64,000 nt of DNA from Zavarzinia compransoris (GCF_003173055.1 NZ_QGLF01000001.1:565085-629084), one strand, 5' to 3'. Shown: positions 36,018 to 46,270, numbered from the stretch's first letter. Numbers and translations: made by a program. Notes: generated from the letters alone by a model not told the origin.

Positions 36018-37340
36018 ATGTCGACAAACGAGAAATCCCGCCCCTCGAAGGCCAAGCCCGCCGCCCCGCCCGCGCCCGCCGCGCCGGAGGCGGAGCGAAT
36101 CGCCAAATATCTCGCCCGCGCCGGGGTCTGCTCGCGCCGCGACGCCGAGCGCCTGATCGAGGAGGGCAAGGTCACGGTCGACGGCACCGTGCTGGCCACG
36201 CCCGCCTTCAAGGTGACCGGGGCCGAGCGCATCGAGGTCGAGGGCCGGGTGGTCGGCTCGCCGCCGAAGACCAGGCTGTGGCGCTTCAACAAGCCGCGCG
36301 GCCTCGTCGTCAGCCACAAGGACGACCAGGGCCGCCCGACCATCTTCGACCTGCTGAAGGTCGCGGGCCTGCCCCGGGTGGTTTCCATCGGCCGCCTCGA
36401 CCTCAATTCCGAAGGGCTGCTGCTGGTCACCAACGACGGCGCCCTGGCCCGCCAGCTCGAACTGCCGCGGAACGCCTGGGTGCGCCGCTATAAGGTGCGC
36501 GTCGCCGGCGGGATCGATGTCGGCCGGCTGGAGGCGCTCAAACAGGGCGTCACCATCGACGGTGTCCGCTATGGTTCCATCGAGGTGGAGATCGACCGGA
36601 TCGGCGGCTTGAACGCCTGGCTCTATGTCTCCCTGACCGAGGGCAAGAACCGGGAAATCCGCCGGGTGATGGAACACCTCGGGCTTTCGGTCAATCGCTT
36701 GCAGCGGGTCTCCTACGGGCCCTTCGACCTCGACCGCCTGCCGCTCGGCGAAGTCATGCCGATCGGCCCCGCCATCGTCGAGAAATTGCTGAAGGGCGAC
36801 GAGGTCCGATACGAAAAGCCGGCGCCGAAGCCGGCGAAACCGATCGTCCCGCGGCAGAAACCCGCCGCCGACGAAGAGGACAGGCCCCCGCGGGGCAAGC
36901 CGGCACCAGTCCGCGCGGGTCGCACACCGGTGGCGAAAGAGGGGCCCGGCCGGGGCCCCGCGGCAAGAGACGGACAAGGCCGCGCGCCCGCCGAGAAGAT
37001 TGGACGGGGCCGCAGCCCCGCGGCGAAGGAGGGGCCCGGCCGGGGCCCCGCGGCAAGGGACGAACAAGGCGGCGCGCCGGCCGAGAAGATTGGACGGGGC
37101 CGCAGCCCCGCGGCGAAGGAGGGGGCCGGCCGGGGCCCCGCGGCAAGAGACGGACAGGGCCGTGCGCCGGCCGTGAAGACCGGGCAGGGCCGCGGTCCCG
37201 CGGCCAAGGAGGGGCCCGGCCGCGACGGTCCGCCGCCCAAGGGGCCGCGGGGGCCCCGCTCGCGCCCCGAAGGCGGGCGTCAGGAGCGTTCGGCGCCGGG
37301 CGACAAGGGGGGGCGGCATGCGCATCGTCGCCGGCCGTAA
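36018..37340 (+). CDS. rluB: 23S rRNA pseudouridine synthase (RluB/RsuA family) with repeat tail
   Basis: 440 residues from ATG 36018. An S4 RNA-binding domain (about 30-75, YLARAGVCSRRDAERLIEEG) is followed by the RsuA/RluB catalytic domain (about 85-245) with catalytic Asp in GRLDLNSEGLLL and GKNREIRRVMEHLGL. The last roughly 165 residues are a basic Pro/Gly/Arg/Lys tail with three near-identical 30-residue units (90-bp DNA repeats, 36933-37202). Basic tails are common in alphaproteobacterial RluB, but this exact repeat is unusual. The 3' end overlaps the rsmD start by 23 bp. Confidence 0.92.
   Translation: MSTNEKSRPSKAKPAAPPAPAAPEAERIAKYLARAGVCSRRDAERLIEEGKVTVDGTVLATPAFKVTGAERIEVEGRVVGSPPKTRLWRFNKPRGLVVSHKDDQGRPTIFDLLKVAGLPRVVSIGRLDLNSEGLLLVTNDGALARQLELPRNAWVRRYKVRVAGGIDVGRLEALKQGVTIDGVRYGSIEVEIDRIGGLNAWLYVSLTEGKNREIRRVMEHLGLSVNRLQRVSYGPFDLDRLPLGEVMPIGPAIVEKLLKGDEVRYEKPAPKPAKPIVPRQKPAADEEDRPPRGKPAPVRAGRTPVAKEGPGRGPAARDGQGRAPAEKIGRGRSPAAKEGPGRGPAARDEQGGAPAEKIGRGRSPAAKEGAGRGPAARDGQGRAPAVKTGQGRGPAAKEGPGRDGPPPKGPRGPRSRPEGGRQERSAPGDKGGRHAHRRRP
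36933..37202. repeat. Three 90-bp in-frame tandem units in the rluB tail
   Basis: Unit starts at 36933, 37023 and 37113, with a partial fourth unit from 37203. Each encodes about 30 residues on the pattern KEGPGRGPAARDGQGRAPAE. The units differ at few bases and carry self-complementary GGGGCCC blocks. Length polymorphism between strains is likely. Confidence 0.9.
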
Positions 37341-37866
37341 CAAGGGCCGTATCCTGCTGACGCCGGACGACCGGGCGACGCGGCCCTCGGCCGACCGGCT
37401 GCGCGAATCGGTGTTCAATATCCTGGCCAACCGGGGCCTGCCGCAGGCGGCGGTGGTGCTCGACGTCTTCGCCGGCACGGGGGCCATGGGGCTCGAAGCC
37501 TTTTCCCGCGGTGCCGCCCGCGTGGTCCTGATCGAGAAGGAAGTGCCTGCCCAGCGCCTGATCGCCGAGAACATCAAGCGCGTGCGGGGCGAGGCTGAGT
37601 GCAAGCTGGTCGGCCGCGACGCCATAAGGCCAGGCGCGCCGCCCCCGGGTTTTGCCGCCGACCTCGTGTTCCTGGATCCGCCCTACGGCAAGGGGCTGAA
37701 CGAGGCGGCGCTGGCGGCGCTCGATGCCGCCGGCTGGCTGGCGCCCGCCGCCCTCGTCGTCGCCGAGCACGAACATCGCGAAGAGCCTGCCTGGCCGGCG
37801 GGTTTCACCGTCGAGGACCGGCGGCGCTACGGCAAGGGCGCGATCACCGTCCTCGGCCGGGATTGA
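37318..37866 (+). CDS. rsmD: 16S rRNA (guanine966-N2)-methyltransferase
   Basis: 182 residues. N-terminal MRIVAGRNKGRIL, AdoMet site VLDVFAGTGAMGLEAFSRGA and catalytic LDPPYGKG match RsmD. It methylates G966 in helix 31 of 16S rRNA. The start overlaps the end of rluB, so translation is coupled. A long hairpin begins at its stop codon. Confidence 0.95.
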   Translation: MRIVAGRNKGRILLTPDDRATRPSADRLRESVFNILANRGLPQAAVVLDVFAGTGAMGLEAFSRGAARVVLIEKEVPAQRLIAENIKRVRGEAECKLVGRDAIRPGAPPPGFAADLVFLDPPYGKGLNEAALAALDAAGWLAPAALVVAEHEHREEPAWPAGFTVEDRRRYGKGAITVLGRD

Positions 37867-37932
37867 CGCTCAGAGGCTGTTTGGAAATCCGCCGGATCGA
37901 CCCGTCCGGGGTTTCCAAACAGCCTCTCAGCG
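37867..37932. terminator. Long near-perfect hairpin between convergent rsmD and mutL
   Basis: Arms of 24 bp with two mismatches: left 37867-37890, right 37909-37932, with the perfect core GAGGCTGTTTGGAAA (37873-37887) against TTTCCAAACAGCCTC (37912-37926). A second inner stem CCGGA/TCCGG lies in the loop. The hairpin fills the whole 60-bp gap and overlaps the mutL stop. It has no T-run, so it may be a convergent-transcript barrier or a small palindromic repeat element rather than a classical terminator. Confidence 0.65.
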
Positions 37933-39741
37933 CCGACCGAACAGGCGTTCGATGTCGGGCAGTTTCAGTTCGACATAGGTGGGACGGCCGTGGTTGCACT
38001 GGCCGGAATGGGGGGTCGCCTCCATCTCGCGCAGCAGGGCATCCATCTCCGGGTAGGTCAGGCGCCGCCCGGCCCTGACCGCCGAATGGCAGGCGAGGGT
38101 GCCGCAGACTTCCGCCAGTTTCTCGCGCAGTGCGAAACCGTCGCCGAGTTCGGCGATCTCGTCGGCCAGATCGCGGACGAGGCCGGGGACATCGGCCCTG
38201 CCCAGCAGGGCCGGCACCTCGCGCACCACCACGGCGCCATGGCCGAAAGCCTCGACCACGAGGCCGAGTTCGGCCAGATCGTCGGCCTTGGCGGCGATGC
38301 GGGCGGCGCCGTCGCCGTCGAGGTCGACCACCTCGGGGATCAGCAGGGCCTGACGCTTGACGCCGCCCTCGCTTTCGATCGCCTTCTTCATCCGCTCGTA
38401 GACCAGGCGCTCGTGCGCCGCATGCTGGTCGACCAGGACCAGGCCGTTCCGTGTCTCGGCGACGATATAGGTCAGGTGCAATTGTCCGCGCGGCACGCCC
38501 AGCGGGCGATCCAGCCCCTCGTCCGCGGCGGCGGCCGGGGCCTGGGGGGACGGCATGGCGGCAACGCCGGGCGTTGCATCGGGCGGGGCCTGGAAGGCAT
38601 AGGCGGCGCTGCGCTCGGCCAGATTCGGGCGGGGCGGGGCGGCGAAGGCGAAGCCCGGGCTGCGGGCGGGCAGGGACGGCAGTTCGGCCGGCCGGAAACT
38701 GCCCAGCGCCGCGCCCGCCACCGTGGTCGAGGCGCGGTGCCCGGCTTCGCCGAGCGCATGGCGCAGCGCGCCGACGATCAGCCCGCGGACGAGGCCGGGA
38801 TCGCGGAAGCGGACCTCGGCCTTGGCCGGGTGGACGTTCACATCGACCTGCCGCCCGTCGATGGTGAGGTAGAGGGCGATGGCGGGATGGCGGTCGCGGG
38901 CCAGGAAATCGGCATAGGCGCCGCGCACGGCCCCGGTCAGCAGCTTGTCCTTCACCGGCCGGCCGTTGACGAAGAGATATTGATGGGCGGCGGTGGCCCG
39001 CGCATAGGTCGGCAGGCTGGCGAAGCCCTCCAGCCGCACCCCTTCGCGTTCCGCCGCGATCGCCAGGGCATTGTCGGCGAAATCGCGGCCGATCACGGCG
39101 GCGATGCGGTTGCGCCGGGCATCGAGGGGATCCAGCGTGGTTTCGGGCGGGAAGCGCAGCGCGACCCTGGCGCCGTCGGCCAGAGAGAAGCCGATGGCCG
39201 GATGGGCCAGGGCCAGCCGGCGCATGACATCGGCGATCGCCTGGTATTCGGCCTGTTCCGATTTCAGGAATTTCAGGCGGGCCGGCGTGGCATAGAACAG
39301 ATCATGGACCTCGACCCTGGTGCCGGCGGCGATGGCGGCCGGTTCGAGCGGGTGCTTCAGGCCGCCCTCGACCCGGATCATCCAGCCCTCGGCCGCGCCG
39401 CGGGCGCGGCTGGCGATGTCGAGGCGGGCGACCGCGCCGATCGAGGGCAGGGCTTCGCCGCGGAAACCGAAGCTGCTGATGGCGTCGAGATCGTCGTCCG
39501 GCAGTTTCGAGGTGGCATGGCGCTCGATGGCGAGGGCCAGTTCGCCGGCACTCATGCCGAAACCGTCGTCGGCGACGCGGATCAGGGCGCGGCCGCCGCC
39601 CTCGACCACCACGTCGATCCGGCTGGCGCCGGCGTCGATGGCGTTTTCGACCAGTTCCTTGACCGCGCTGGCCGGGCGTTCGACGACTTCGCCGGCGGCG
39701 ATGCGGTTGACGGTCGACTCGGAAAGAAGGCGGATGCGCAT
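37927..39741 (-). CDS. mutL: DNA mismatch repair protein MutL with endonuclease motif
   Basis: 604 residues from ATG 39741 ([19 protein letters not shown]). The GHKL ATPase motifs are [15 protein letters not shown] and [12 protein letters not shown]. The linker (about 340-420) is Pro/Ala-rich. The C-terminal domain has [12 protein letters not shown], fitting the DQHAx2Ex4E metal motif of nicking MutL proteins, and the accessory motif C-N-HGRP. So this MutL probably makes its own nick, as in bacteria without MutH. Confidence 0.95.
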   Translation of the reverse strand: MRIRLLSESTVNRIAAGEVVERPASAVKELVENAIDAGASRIDVVVEGGGRALIRVADDGFGMSAGELALAIERHATSKLPDDDLDAISSFGFRGEALPSIGAVARLDIASRARGAAEGWMIRVEGGLKHPLEPAAIAAGTRVEVHDLFYATPARLKFLKSEQAEYQAIADVMRRLALAHPAIGFSLADGARVALRFPPETTLDPLDARRNRIAAVIGRDFADNALAIAAEREGVRLEGFASLPTYARATAAHQYLFVNGRPVKDKLLTGAVRGAYADFLARDRHPAIALYLTIDGRQVDVNVHPAKAEVRFRDPGLVRGLIVGALRHALGEAGHRASTTVAGAALGSFRPAELPSLPARSPGFAFAAPPRPNLAERSAAYAFQAPPDATPGVAAMPSPQAPAAAADEGLDRPLGVPRGQLHLTYIVAETRNGLVLVDQHAAHERLVYERMKKAIESEGGVKRQALLIPEVVDLDGDGAARIAAKADDLAELGLVVEAFGHGAVVVREVPALLGRADVPGLVRDLADEIAELGDGFALREKLAEVCGTLACHSAVRAGRRLTYPEMDALLREMEATPHSGQCNHGRPTYVELKLPDIERLFGRR

Positions 39742-39776
39742 GGGGGCATCATGCCCCATGCGCATCCGGGCCGCAT

Positions 39777-41096
39777 TCAGCGTTTGTCGGCCAGCAGATA
39801 CTGGCGGGTCAGGATCTTGCCGTCCTCGACCGCGGGCTGGTCGAAGGGATCGACGCCGATCAGGCCGGCGGCGATCAGGGTTTCCAGCGTGAAATGCATG
39901 AACAGGCTGCCCAGCGCTTCCTCGTCGTAGCGGGGAATGGTCAGGCGGCGAACCGGGCGGCTGAACTTCACCAGCGTATCCCCGGTCGAACGGGCCTGGG
40001 CGGCGACGATGTCGCCGATCTGGCGGCCGGCGAGGAAGGCGAGGCTCGGGTCGTCGGCCAGATCGGTCCGAATGACCGGGCCCTGGCCCTTGGTGGCAAG
40101 GTCGACCACGGTGAACAGCTTGTCGTCCGGCCCGTCGAGATAGAGCTGCAACTGGCTGTGCTGGTCGACCGGGCCGACGGCGGTGATCGGGGTCGTGCCC
40201 TTGCCGTGCTTGCCGAGCGATTCCGCCCACAGCTGGCGCCACCAGGCGGCCAGCCGCTCCAGCCGGTCGCCATAGCCGAACATCACGGTCTGCGGCAGGC
40301 CGCAGTCGTCGGCGGCGATCGAGACGGCCGCGCCGACGGCGGCGGGCGCCAGCGACGGGTCGATGGCATGCAGATTCTGCTCGAGGGTGCGGGCGGCGCC
40401 CCGGCGCAAGGCGGCGGCATCGAGGCCGAGGATCAGCGCCGGCAGGGTGCCGATCACCGAAAGCACGGCATAGCGCCCGCCGAGATCGGGATCGTGATCC
40501 AGCACCCGCGCGCCGAACCGCCGGGCCAGGTTGCGCAGCAGGTTGTCGCGCGGTTCGGTCACCACGGTGAAATGGCGGCCGATCGCGTCGGTCCGGTAAC
40601 CGGCCTGTTCCAGCGCGTCGATGACGATCAGCAGCTGGGCGATGGTTTCCGCCGTGCTGCCCGACTTGGACGCGACCAGGAAATGGGTATTGGCAAGGTC
40701 GCAGGTGGCCAGGGCCGCAGCCAGCCCGATCGGGTCGAGATTGTCAAGGAAGCCGACGCGGGGCCGGTCCGCCGGGCCGCCGAAGGGGGTCTGGACCAGT
40801 TGCGCGATGGCTTGCGGGCCCAGGGACGAGCCGCCGGTGCCGAGCACCACGACCTGGCTGCACTCGGCCACGATCCGTTCGGCGACGGCCGCCTGCTCGT
40901 CGAGATCGTCGGTGCGGTAGGGAATGGTGAAATGGGGCAGGGTCTTTGCTTCCGCCTGGCTGGCGAGGCGCGACAGAACCCCTGCGGTCTCGGTCAGGCG
41001 GCCGCGGATCGCGGCATGAGTCAGCCGGCCGTTGGCGCAATCGGTGATCGATTGCTCGAAAATGGTCTGTGCGGGGTGGTCCACGGGCGCATGCAT
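39777..41096 (-). CDS. pgi: Glucose-6-phosphate isomerase
   Basis: 439 residues from ATG 41096 ([10 protein letters not shown]); a longer in-frame reading to 41213 lacks conserved sequence. The SIS folds carry [14 protein letters not shown] and [13 protein letters not shown], and the [16 protein letters not shown] block near residue 330 matches the PGI signature region. It is the short form found in many alphaproteobacteria, not the 550-residue E. coli type. It interconverts glucose-6-phosphate and fructose-6-phosphate. It lies upstream of mutL, 35 bp apart. Confidence 0.94.
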   Translation of the reverse strand: MHAPVDHPAQTIFEQSITDCANGRLTHAAIRGRLTETAGVLSRLASQAEAKTLPHFTIPYRTDDLDEQAAVAERIVAECSQVVVLGTGGSSLGPQAIAQLVQTPFGGPADRPRVGFLDNLDPIGLAAALATCDLANTHFLVASKSGSTAETIAQLLIVIDALEQAGYRTDAIGRHFTVVTEPRDNLLRNLARRFGARVLDHDPDLGGRYAVLSVIGTLPALILGLDAAALRRGAARTLEQNLHAIDPSLAPAAVGAAVSIAADDCGLPQTVMFGYGDRLERLAAWWRQLWAESLGKHGKGTTPITAVGPVDQHSQLQLYLDGPDDKLFTVVDLATKGQGPVIRTDLADDPSLAFLAGRQIGDIVAAQARSTGDTLVKFSRPVRRLTIPRYDEEALGSLFMHFTLETLIAAGLIGVDPFDQPAVEDGKILTRQYLLADKR

Positions 41097-41252
41097 CGCT
41101 TGTCTCAAGTTCCCGTCATGCACGGAGCGAAGGCGGAGTCCCGTCCTGAGGGGAAGGGCTCCCCCCAGGCGGCGAGAAGTCCTGGTCGAAGGGAATAGAT
41201 CGGCGATAGCCATGCTGCGGCCCGAAGGTTGACGAGTGCAAGGTGCACACGG

Positions 41253-41864
41253 TCAGAAAACACCTTCAAGCAGCCCCGGGTTCCCGCGCCTGATCTGCGG
41301 CGTGTCGCCGGTGCTGGCCGGCAGGCCGCTTGCGGCGTTCTGCCGCAGGCGGCGGGCCTCCTCCGGGGCGTTCACGACGATATCGGTCGGGTCGATATTG
41401 GCGATGCCCAGCACTTCGCGCGCGAAGTTCCGGCTTTTTTCGACCAGCGCGCCGCTTTCCTGGTTCAGCGTCGCGCGGATTGCCGGATCGGCACTAGTGG
41501 CGCCGGCGCGCGACAGGAACTGCTGTTCGAGGGCGCTGGGCGGCTGGGCGGCGGCGACGCCGACCGGCGTGCCGGCGGCGGGGCCGCCCGGCAGGGTGGC
41601 GCCGAAGACCGCCGTCGAGGCCGAGGTTTCGGGCCGCGCGCCCTGGGTCGGCGGGGCGCCCGGCTGCGGCGGCCGCAGGCTGAAGTCCGGCGGCAGGGCG
41701 AGCGGCGCATTGGTGACGACGGAGAATTCGTCCGGGCTGCGCCGGCTGACGCCGAGCTGCGAGCGGATGTCGCCGCCCCCGTCGCAGGCGCTGATCAGGA
41801 TCGCGCCGCCGCTGAGGGCGACGACCAGCCCGAGGTGGCGGAAACCGGATCGGATGACACTCAT
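41253..41864 (-). CDS. DUF3035 lipoprotein (BamF-like)
   Basis: 203 residues. Signal peptide with lipobox ISAC (Cys27). The DUF3035 signature (RRSPDEFSVVTNAPLALPPDFSLRPPQPGAP) follows; this family is described as a beta-barrel assembly complex lipoprotein in alphaproteobacteria. The middle is Pro/Ala-rich and the C-terminus is charged. A strong AGGAG ribosome site lies 10 bp upstream. It follows lspA by 13 bp, so the lipoprotein signal peptidase that would process it is made from the same operon. Confidence 0.88.
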   Translation of the reverse strand: MSVIRSGFRHLGLVVALSGGAILISACDGGGDIRSQLGVSRRSPDEFSVVTNAPLALPPDFSLRPPQPGAPPTQGARPETSASTAVFGATLPGGPAAGTPVGVAAAQPPSALEQQFLSRAGATSADPAIRATLNQESGALVEKSRNFAREVLGIANIDPTDIVVNAPEEARRLRQNAASGLPASTGDTPQIRRGNPGLLEGVF

Positions 41865-41877
41865 CTTCACTGCTCCT

Positions 41878-42372
41878 CTAGCGTCCGGCCGCTGCGGCCG
41901 GGGCGCGGAAAGCATCCAACAGCAGGAAACCCACCCCGATGGTGATCGCCGAATCCGCGATGTTGAACGCCCAGAAATGATAACCCGAGAAATGAAAGTC
42001 GAAAAAGTCGGCAACGGCACCGTAAACCACGCGATCATAAGCATTGCCCAGCGCCCCGCCGGCGACAAGGGCAAGTCCCGTGACCGCAATACGGGTCGAC
42101 GAACGCCACATCCACACGATCAATACCAAAGCCACGATGACGGCGAAACCGGTCAGAAGGTATCGTCCGGCATCGTCGCCCTGCTGGAACAGGCCGAAAC
42201 TGACCCCCCGGTTCCAGACCATGACCAGATCGAGGAAGCCGGTCACCGTGATCGGGTCCTGGCCGTCCAGCAGCCCGAGCAGCCATTCCTTCGTGATCCG
42301 GTCGAGAACGAGGGTCAGCACCAGCAGCGCCAGCCCGAAGGTGCGATAGCGTGGTGCCGACCGTTCAGCCAT
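41878..42372 (-). CDS. lspA: Lipoprotein signal peptidase (signal peptidase II)
   Basis: 164 residues, four membrane helices. The catalytic Asp pair is in GNAYDRVVYGAVADFFDF and FNIADSAITIGV. It cleaves signal peptides of diacylglyceryl-prolipoproteins. The start overlaps the ileS stop by 8 bp, the well-known ileS-lspA coupling. Confidence 0.96.
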   Translation of the reverse strand: MAERSAPRYRTFGLALLVLTLVLDRITKEWLLGLLDGQDPITVTGFLDLVMVWNRGVSFGLFQQGDDAGRYLLTGFAVIVALVLIVWMWRSSTRIAVTGLALVAGGALGNAYDRVVYGAVADFFDFHFSGYHFWAFNIADSAITIGVGFLLLDAFRAPAAAAGR

Positions 42373-45193
42373 GGGCAACGACCTCGTAGCAGCGGTGACA
42401 AAGGCCCGGATGATCGGCATGGGCGCCGACCTCGGGCAGGACCATCCAGCAGCGCACGCATTTCCCGCCCGTGGCCGGGGCGGGGGAGACGGCGACGCCC
42501 GACACGTCCTCGAGGCGGAAGGCATCGGCCGGGCCCGCGCCTTCGACCAGATCGAGGCCGGACGTGATCGCAAGCTCGCTGAGATCGGCGGTTTGTGCAA
42601 GTGCGAACAAGTCCGCATCGGCGACATGGACCACGGGCTTTGCCTGCAGGCTCGACCCGATCCGCTTCTCGCGCCGCTCGATTTCCAGCGCCCCGGTGAC
42701 GACGCGGCGCAGGTCGCGCAGCCGGTCCCACTTGGCCGCGAGGCCGGGGTTGTGCCAGTCGGCCGGGATGGCCGGGAATTCCTGCAGGTGGATGCTGTCG
42801 GTCTCGCTGGGCACGCGGGTCAGCCAGGCTTCTTCCATGGTGAAGCAGAGCACGGGCGCCGCCCATTTGGTCAGGCACCCGAACAGGATGTCGAGCACGC
42901 TGCGCGCGGCGCGGCGGCGGATGGAGGCCGGCCCGTCGCAATAGATCGCATCCTTGCGGACGTCGAAATAGAAGGCGGAAAGATCGGTGATGCAGAAATC
43001 CGTCAGGGCCATGAAGGCCCGATGGAATTCATAGTCGCCGTAGCCGGCCCTGACCGCCTTGTCCAGTTCGGCCAGGCGGTGCAGCACCCAGCGCTCCAGT
43101 TCCGGCATTTCCGCCGGCGCCAGGCGCTCGGCGTCGCTAAAGCCGGCGAGGCTGCCCATGATCCAGCGCAGCGTGTTGCGCAGCTTGCGGTAGATCTCGG
43201 CCTTGGCCTTCAGGATGTCGTTGTCGATCTTCAGGTCTTCGGAGAAGTCCGAGGTCGCGACCCAGAGGCGCAGGATATCGGCGCCGTTCTGGTCGATGAC
43301 ATTCTGCGGCGCGATCGTATTGCCCAGCGATTTCGACATCTTGCGGCCCTGGCCGTCGACGACGAAGCCATGGGTGACGACGCCTTCATAGGGCGCCCGG
43401 CCGCGCGTGCCGCAGGCTTCGAGCAGCGACGAATGGAACCAGCCGCGATGCTGGTCCGAACCTTCGAGGTACAGCGACGCCGGCCACTTCAGTTCTTCCC
43501 GCTCCTCGAGGACGAAGGCATGGGTGGAACCTGAATCGAACCAGACGTCCAGGATATCCATCACCTGTTCATACTGGGCGGGATCGTAGCCGGCGCCGAG
43601 GAAGCGCTCGGGCGGGGAGGTGAACCAGGCGTCCGCCCCCTCGGCCTGCACCGCCGCGACGATGCGGGCGTTCACCGCCGCATCGCGCAGCGGCTCGTTG
43701 GTCTTCCGGTCGACGAACAGGGTGATGGGCACGCCCCAGGCGCGCTGGCGCGAGATCACCCAGTCCGGGCGGCTGGCGATCATCGCATGGATGCGGTTGC
43801 GGCCGACGCCGGGCACCCAGCGCACCTCGTCGATCGCGGTCAGCGCCTTGGCGCGCAGGTCGTTCGTCTCCATCGAGATGAACCATTGCGGCGTCGCGCG
43901 GAAGATCAGCGGCGCCTTGGAACGCCAGGAATGCGGGTAGGAATGGACGAGCCGGCCCTGGCCGAGCAGGCCGCCGGCCGCCGCCAGCGCTTCGAGCACG
44001 CTCGAATTGGCATTGCCTTCCTTGCCGTTCGGCCACAGCACCTTCTTGCCGGCGAAGAGCGGCACGTCGTCGAGATAGGCGCCGTTCGGGCCGATCAGCT
44101 CGGGCACCGGCAGGCCATGCCGGCGGCCCAGTTCGAAGTCGTCCGCGCCGTGGCTGGGCGCGATATGGACGAAGCCGGTACCGGTATCCATGGTGACGAA
44201 ATCGCCGGCCAGCACCGGCACGTCGAAGTCATAGCCCTGGCCGCGGAAAGGATGGGCGCAGACGGTGGCGAAGGCGATGTCGCTGCCCGGAAAGCCGGCC
44301 TCGATCTCGTAAGCGGCGATGCCGGCGGCTTTCGCCACTTCGGGCAGCAGGGGACCGGCGACCACGATCGCCTCGCCGACCTGGGCGCGGCTGCCCTCGG
44401 CGACCTCGGTCACCTTGACGCGGACATAGTCGGCGTCGGCGGCGCAGGCGATGCCGCGGTTGGCCGGGATGGTCCAGGGGGTGGTGGTCCAGATGACGAT
44501 CGAGGCGCCCCGGACGACCTCGGGCCCCGAGACGACGGGGAAGCGGACATGGATCGTGGTCGAGGTGTGGTCGTGATACTCGACCTCGGCCTCGGCCAGG
44601 GCGGTTTCCTCGACCACCGACCACATGACCGGCTTGGCACCGCGATAGAGCCCGCCGTTCATCAGGAACTTCAGGCATTCCTCGACGATCCTGGCCTCGG
44701 CCGGGAAGGACATGGTCAGATAGGGATCGTCCCAGTCGCCCTCGACGCCGAGGCGGCGGAACTCCGCCTTCTGCACGCCGATCCAATGGTCGGCGAAGGC
44801 GCGGCATTCCTGGCGGAATTCGGAGACCGGGACCGCGTCCTTGCTCTTGCCGGCGGCGCGGTACTTCTCCTCGATCTTCCATTCGATGGGCAGGCCGTGG
44901 CAGTCCCAGCCGGGGACATAGGGCGCATCCTTGCCCAGCATGGACTGGCTGCGGTTGATCACGTCCTTCAGGATCTTGTTCAGCGCCGTGCCGATGTGGA
45001 TGTTGCCGTTGGCATAGGGCGGGCCGTCGTGCAGGACGAATTTCTCGCGGCCCTTGCGGGCCTTGCGCAACAGGCCATAGAGGTCCAGGCGGTCCCAGCG
45101 CTCAAGCAGCGCCGGTTCCTTCTTGACGAGGCCGGCCTTCATGTCGAAGTCGGTGGTCGGCAGGAATACGGTCGCCTTGTAGTCGGTCGTCAT
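42365..45193 (-). CDS. ileS: Isoleucyl-tRNA synthetase
   Basis: 942 residues from ATG 45193. Class I signatures: HIGH as GNIHIGTALNK near residue 60 and KMSKSLGN near 620; the editing domain lies between (TTTPWTIPANRGIA). The C-terminal zinc finger has CVRCW and CHRC. Bacterial type. It precedes lspA and follows ribF with 119 bp between. Confidence 0.97.
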   Translation of the reverse strand: MTTDYKATVFLPTTDFDMKAGLVKKEPALLERWDRLDLYGLLRKARKGREKFVLHDGPPYANGNIHIGTALNKILKDVINRSQSMLGKDAPYVPGWDCHGLPIEWKIEEKYRAAGKSKDAVPVSEFRQECRAFADHWIGVQKAEFRRLGVEGDWDDPYLTMSFPAEARIVEECLKFLMNGGLYRGAKPVMWSVVEETALAEAEVEYHDHTSTTIHVRFPVVSGPEVVRGASIVIWTTTPWTIPANRGIACAADADYVRVKVTEVAEGSRAQVGEAIVVAGPLLPEVAKAAGIAAYEIEAGFPGSDIAFATVCAHPFRGQGYDFDVPVLAGDFVTMDTGTGFVHIAPSHGADDFELGRRHGLPVPELIGPNGAYLDDVPLFAGKKVLWPNGKEGNANSSVLEALAAAGGLLGQGRLVHSYPHSWRSKAPLIFRATPQWFISMETNDLRAKALTAIDEVRWVPGVGRNRIHAMIASRPDWVISRQRAWGVPITLFVDRKTNEPLRDAAVNARIVAAVQAEGADAWFTSPPERFLGAGYDPAQYEQVMDILDVWFDSGSTHAFVLEEREELKWPASLYLEGSDQHRGWFHSSLLEACGTRGRAPYEGVVTHGFVVDGQGRKMSKSLGNTIAPQNVIDQNGADILRLWVATSDFSEDLKIDNDILKAKAEIYRKLRNTLRWIMGSLAGFSDAERLAPAEMPELERWVLHRLAELDKAVRAGYGDYEFHRAFMALTDFCITDLSAFYFDVRKDAIYCDGPASIRRRAARSVLDILFGCLTKWAAPVLCFTMEEAWLTRVPSETDSIHLQEFPAIPADWHNPGLAAKWDRLRDLRRVVTGALEIERREKRIGSSLQAKPVVHVADADLFALAQTADLSELAITSGLDLVEGAGPADAFRLEDVSGVAVSPAPATGGKCVRCWMVLPEVGAHADHPGLCHRCYEVVAHG

Positions 45194-45312
45194 GTGAGGG
45201 TGCCAGTTCGAACGAGTGGCGGAGCCGGCGGGGGCCCCGATTTTGACGGGTGGTTTTAACAGGCGGGCCACGAACCGTCCAGCCGCGGTCCCCTGGGGGT
45301 CGCGCCGGCGGT

Positions 45313-46257
45313 TCAGGCCGACGCGGCGGTAATTCGCCGGGCTTCCGCGCTGTCGGCGGCGATCTGGGCCTTCAGTTCGTCGAGCCCGGAGAATTTCCGC
45401 TCGGCCCGGATGAAGGCGAGGAGGCGGACCTCGATGCTGCGGCCATAGAGATCTTCGGCGAAATCGAAGAGATGGACTTCGAGGTTTTCGTCCAATTTGC
45501 CGAAGGTGGGGCGCCGGCCGATGTTGGCGACGCCGGGCACGGTGCGGCCGTCGTCGAGCCCGACCTCGACCGCATAGACCCCGAACGCCGGGCGCAGGTA
45601 ATCGCCGAGCGGGAGATTGGCGGTCGGAAAGCCGATGGTGCGGCCGCGCTGGTCGCCCCGGGCGACGATGCCGGTGACCGACCAGGGCCGTCCCAATTGG
45701 CCGGTGGCGGTGGCGATGTCGCCCGCTTGCAGGGCCTTGCGGATCGCGCTCGAGGAAAAGCCTTCGCCCGGGCGGCAGTCGCTGTCGCCGACCGGATCGA
45801 GCACGGTGACGCCGAAGCCCTCCATCTCGCCCATGTGGTGCAGCACGGCGACATCGCCGCCCCGGCCCTGGCCGAAACAGAAATCGAAGCCGATGACGAT
45901 ATGGACCACGCGCAGCCGCCCGACCAGGATATCGAGGACGAAATCCGCCGCCGGCATGGCGGCCAGCGTGGCGGTGAAGGGCAGGACCGCCGTCACCTCG
46001 GCCCCGGCCGCGGCGAGCAGGCGCAGCTTGTCGGCGGGCGGGGTCAGGCGGAAGGGCGGCGTATCCGGCCTGAACAGCAGGCGCGGGTGCGGCTCGAAGG
46101 TCAGCACCCCGGCGGGGGCGCCCATGGGCCCCGCGATTCGCGCCGCGGTGCCGAGCAGCGTGTGGTGGCCGCGGTGGACGCCGTCGAAATTGCCGATCGC
46201 CAGCACCGCGCCCTGCGCCGGCGGCGGGACATGGTCAAGGCGATCGACGACGAGCAT
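45313..46257 (-). CDS. ribF: Bifunctional riboflavin kinase/FAD synthetase
   Basis: 314 residues. The N-terminal FAD synthetase domain has AIGNFDGVHRGHHTLL and FDFCFGQGRGGD; SSSAIRKAL leads to the flavokinase domain (about 185-310, GIVARGDQRGRTIGFPTANL). It makes FMN then FAD from riboflavin. It follows the MaoC gene by 13 bp. Confidence 0.96.
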   Translation of the reverse strand: MLVVDRLDHVPPPAQGAVLAIGNFDGVHRGHHTLLGTAARIAGPMGAPAGVLTFEPHPRLLFRPDTPPFRLTPPADKLRLLAAAGAEVTAVLPFTATLAAMPAADFVLDILVGRLRVVHIVIGFDFCFGQGRGGDVAVLHHMGEMEGFGVTVLDPVGDSDCRPGEGFSSSAIRKALQAGDIATATGQLGRPWSVTGIVARGDQRGRTIGFPTANLPLGDYLRPAFGVYAVEVGLDDGRTVPGVANIGRRPTFGKLDENLEVHLFDFAEDLYGRSIEVRLLAFIRAERKFSGLDELKAQIAADSAEARRITAASA

Positions 46258-46270
46258 GGCGGACCTGAGT

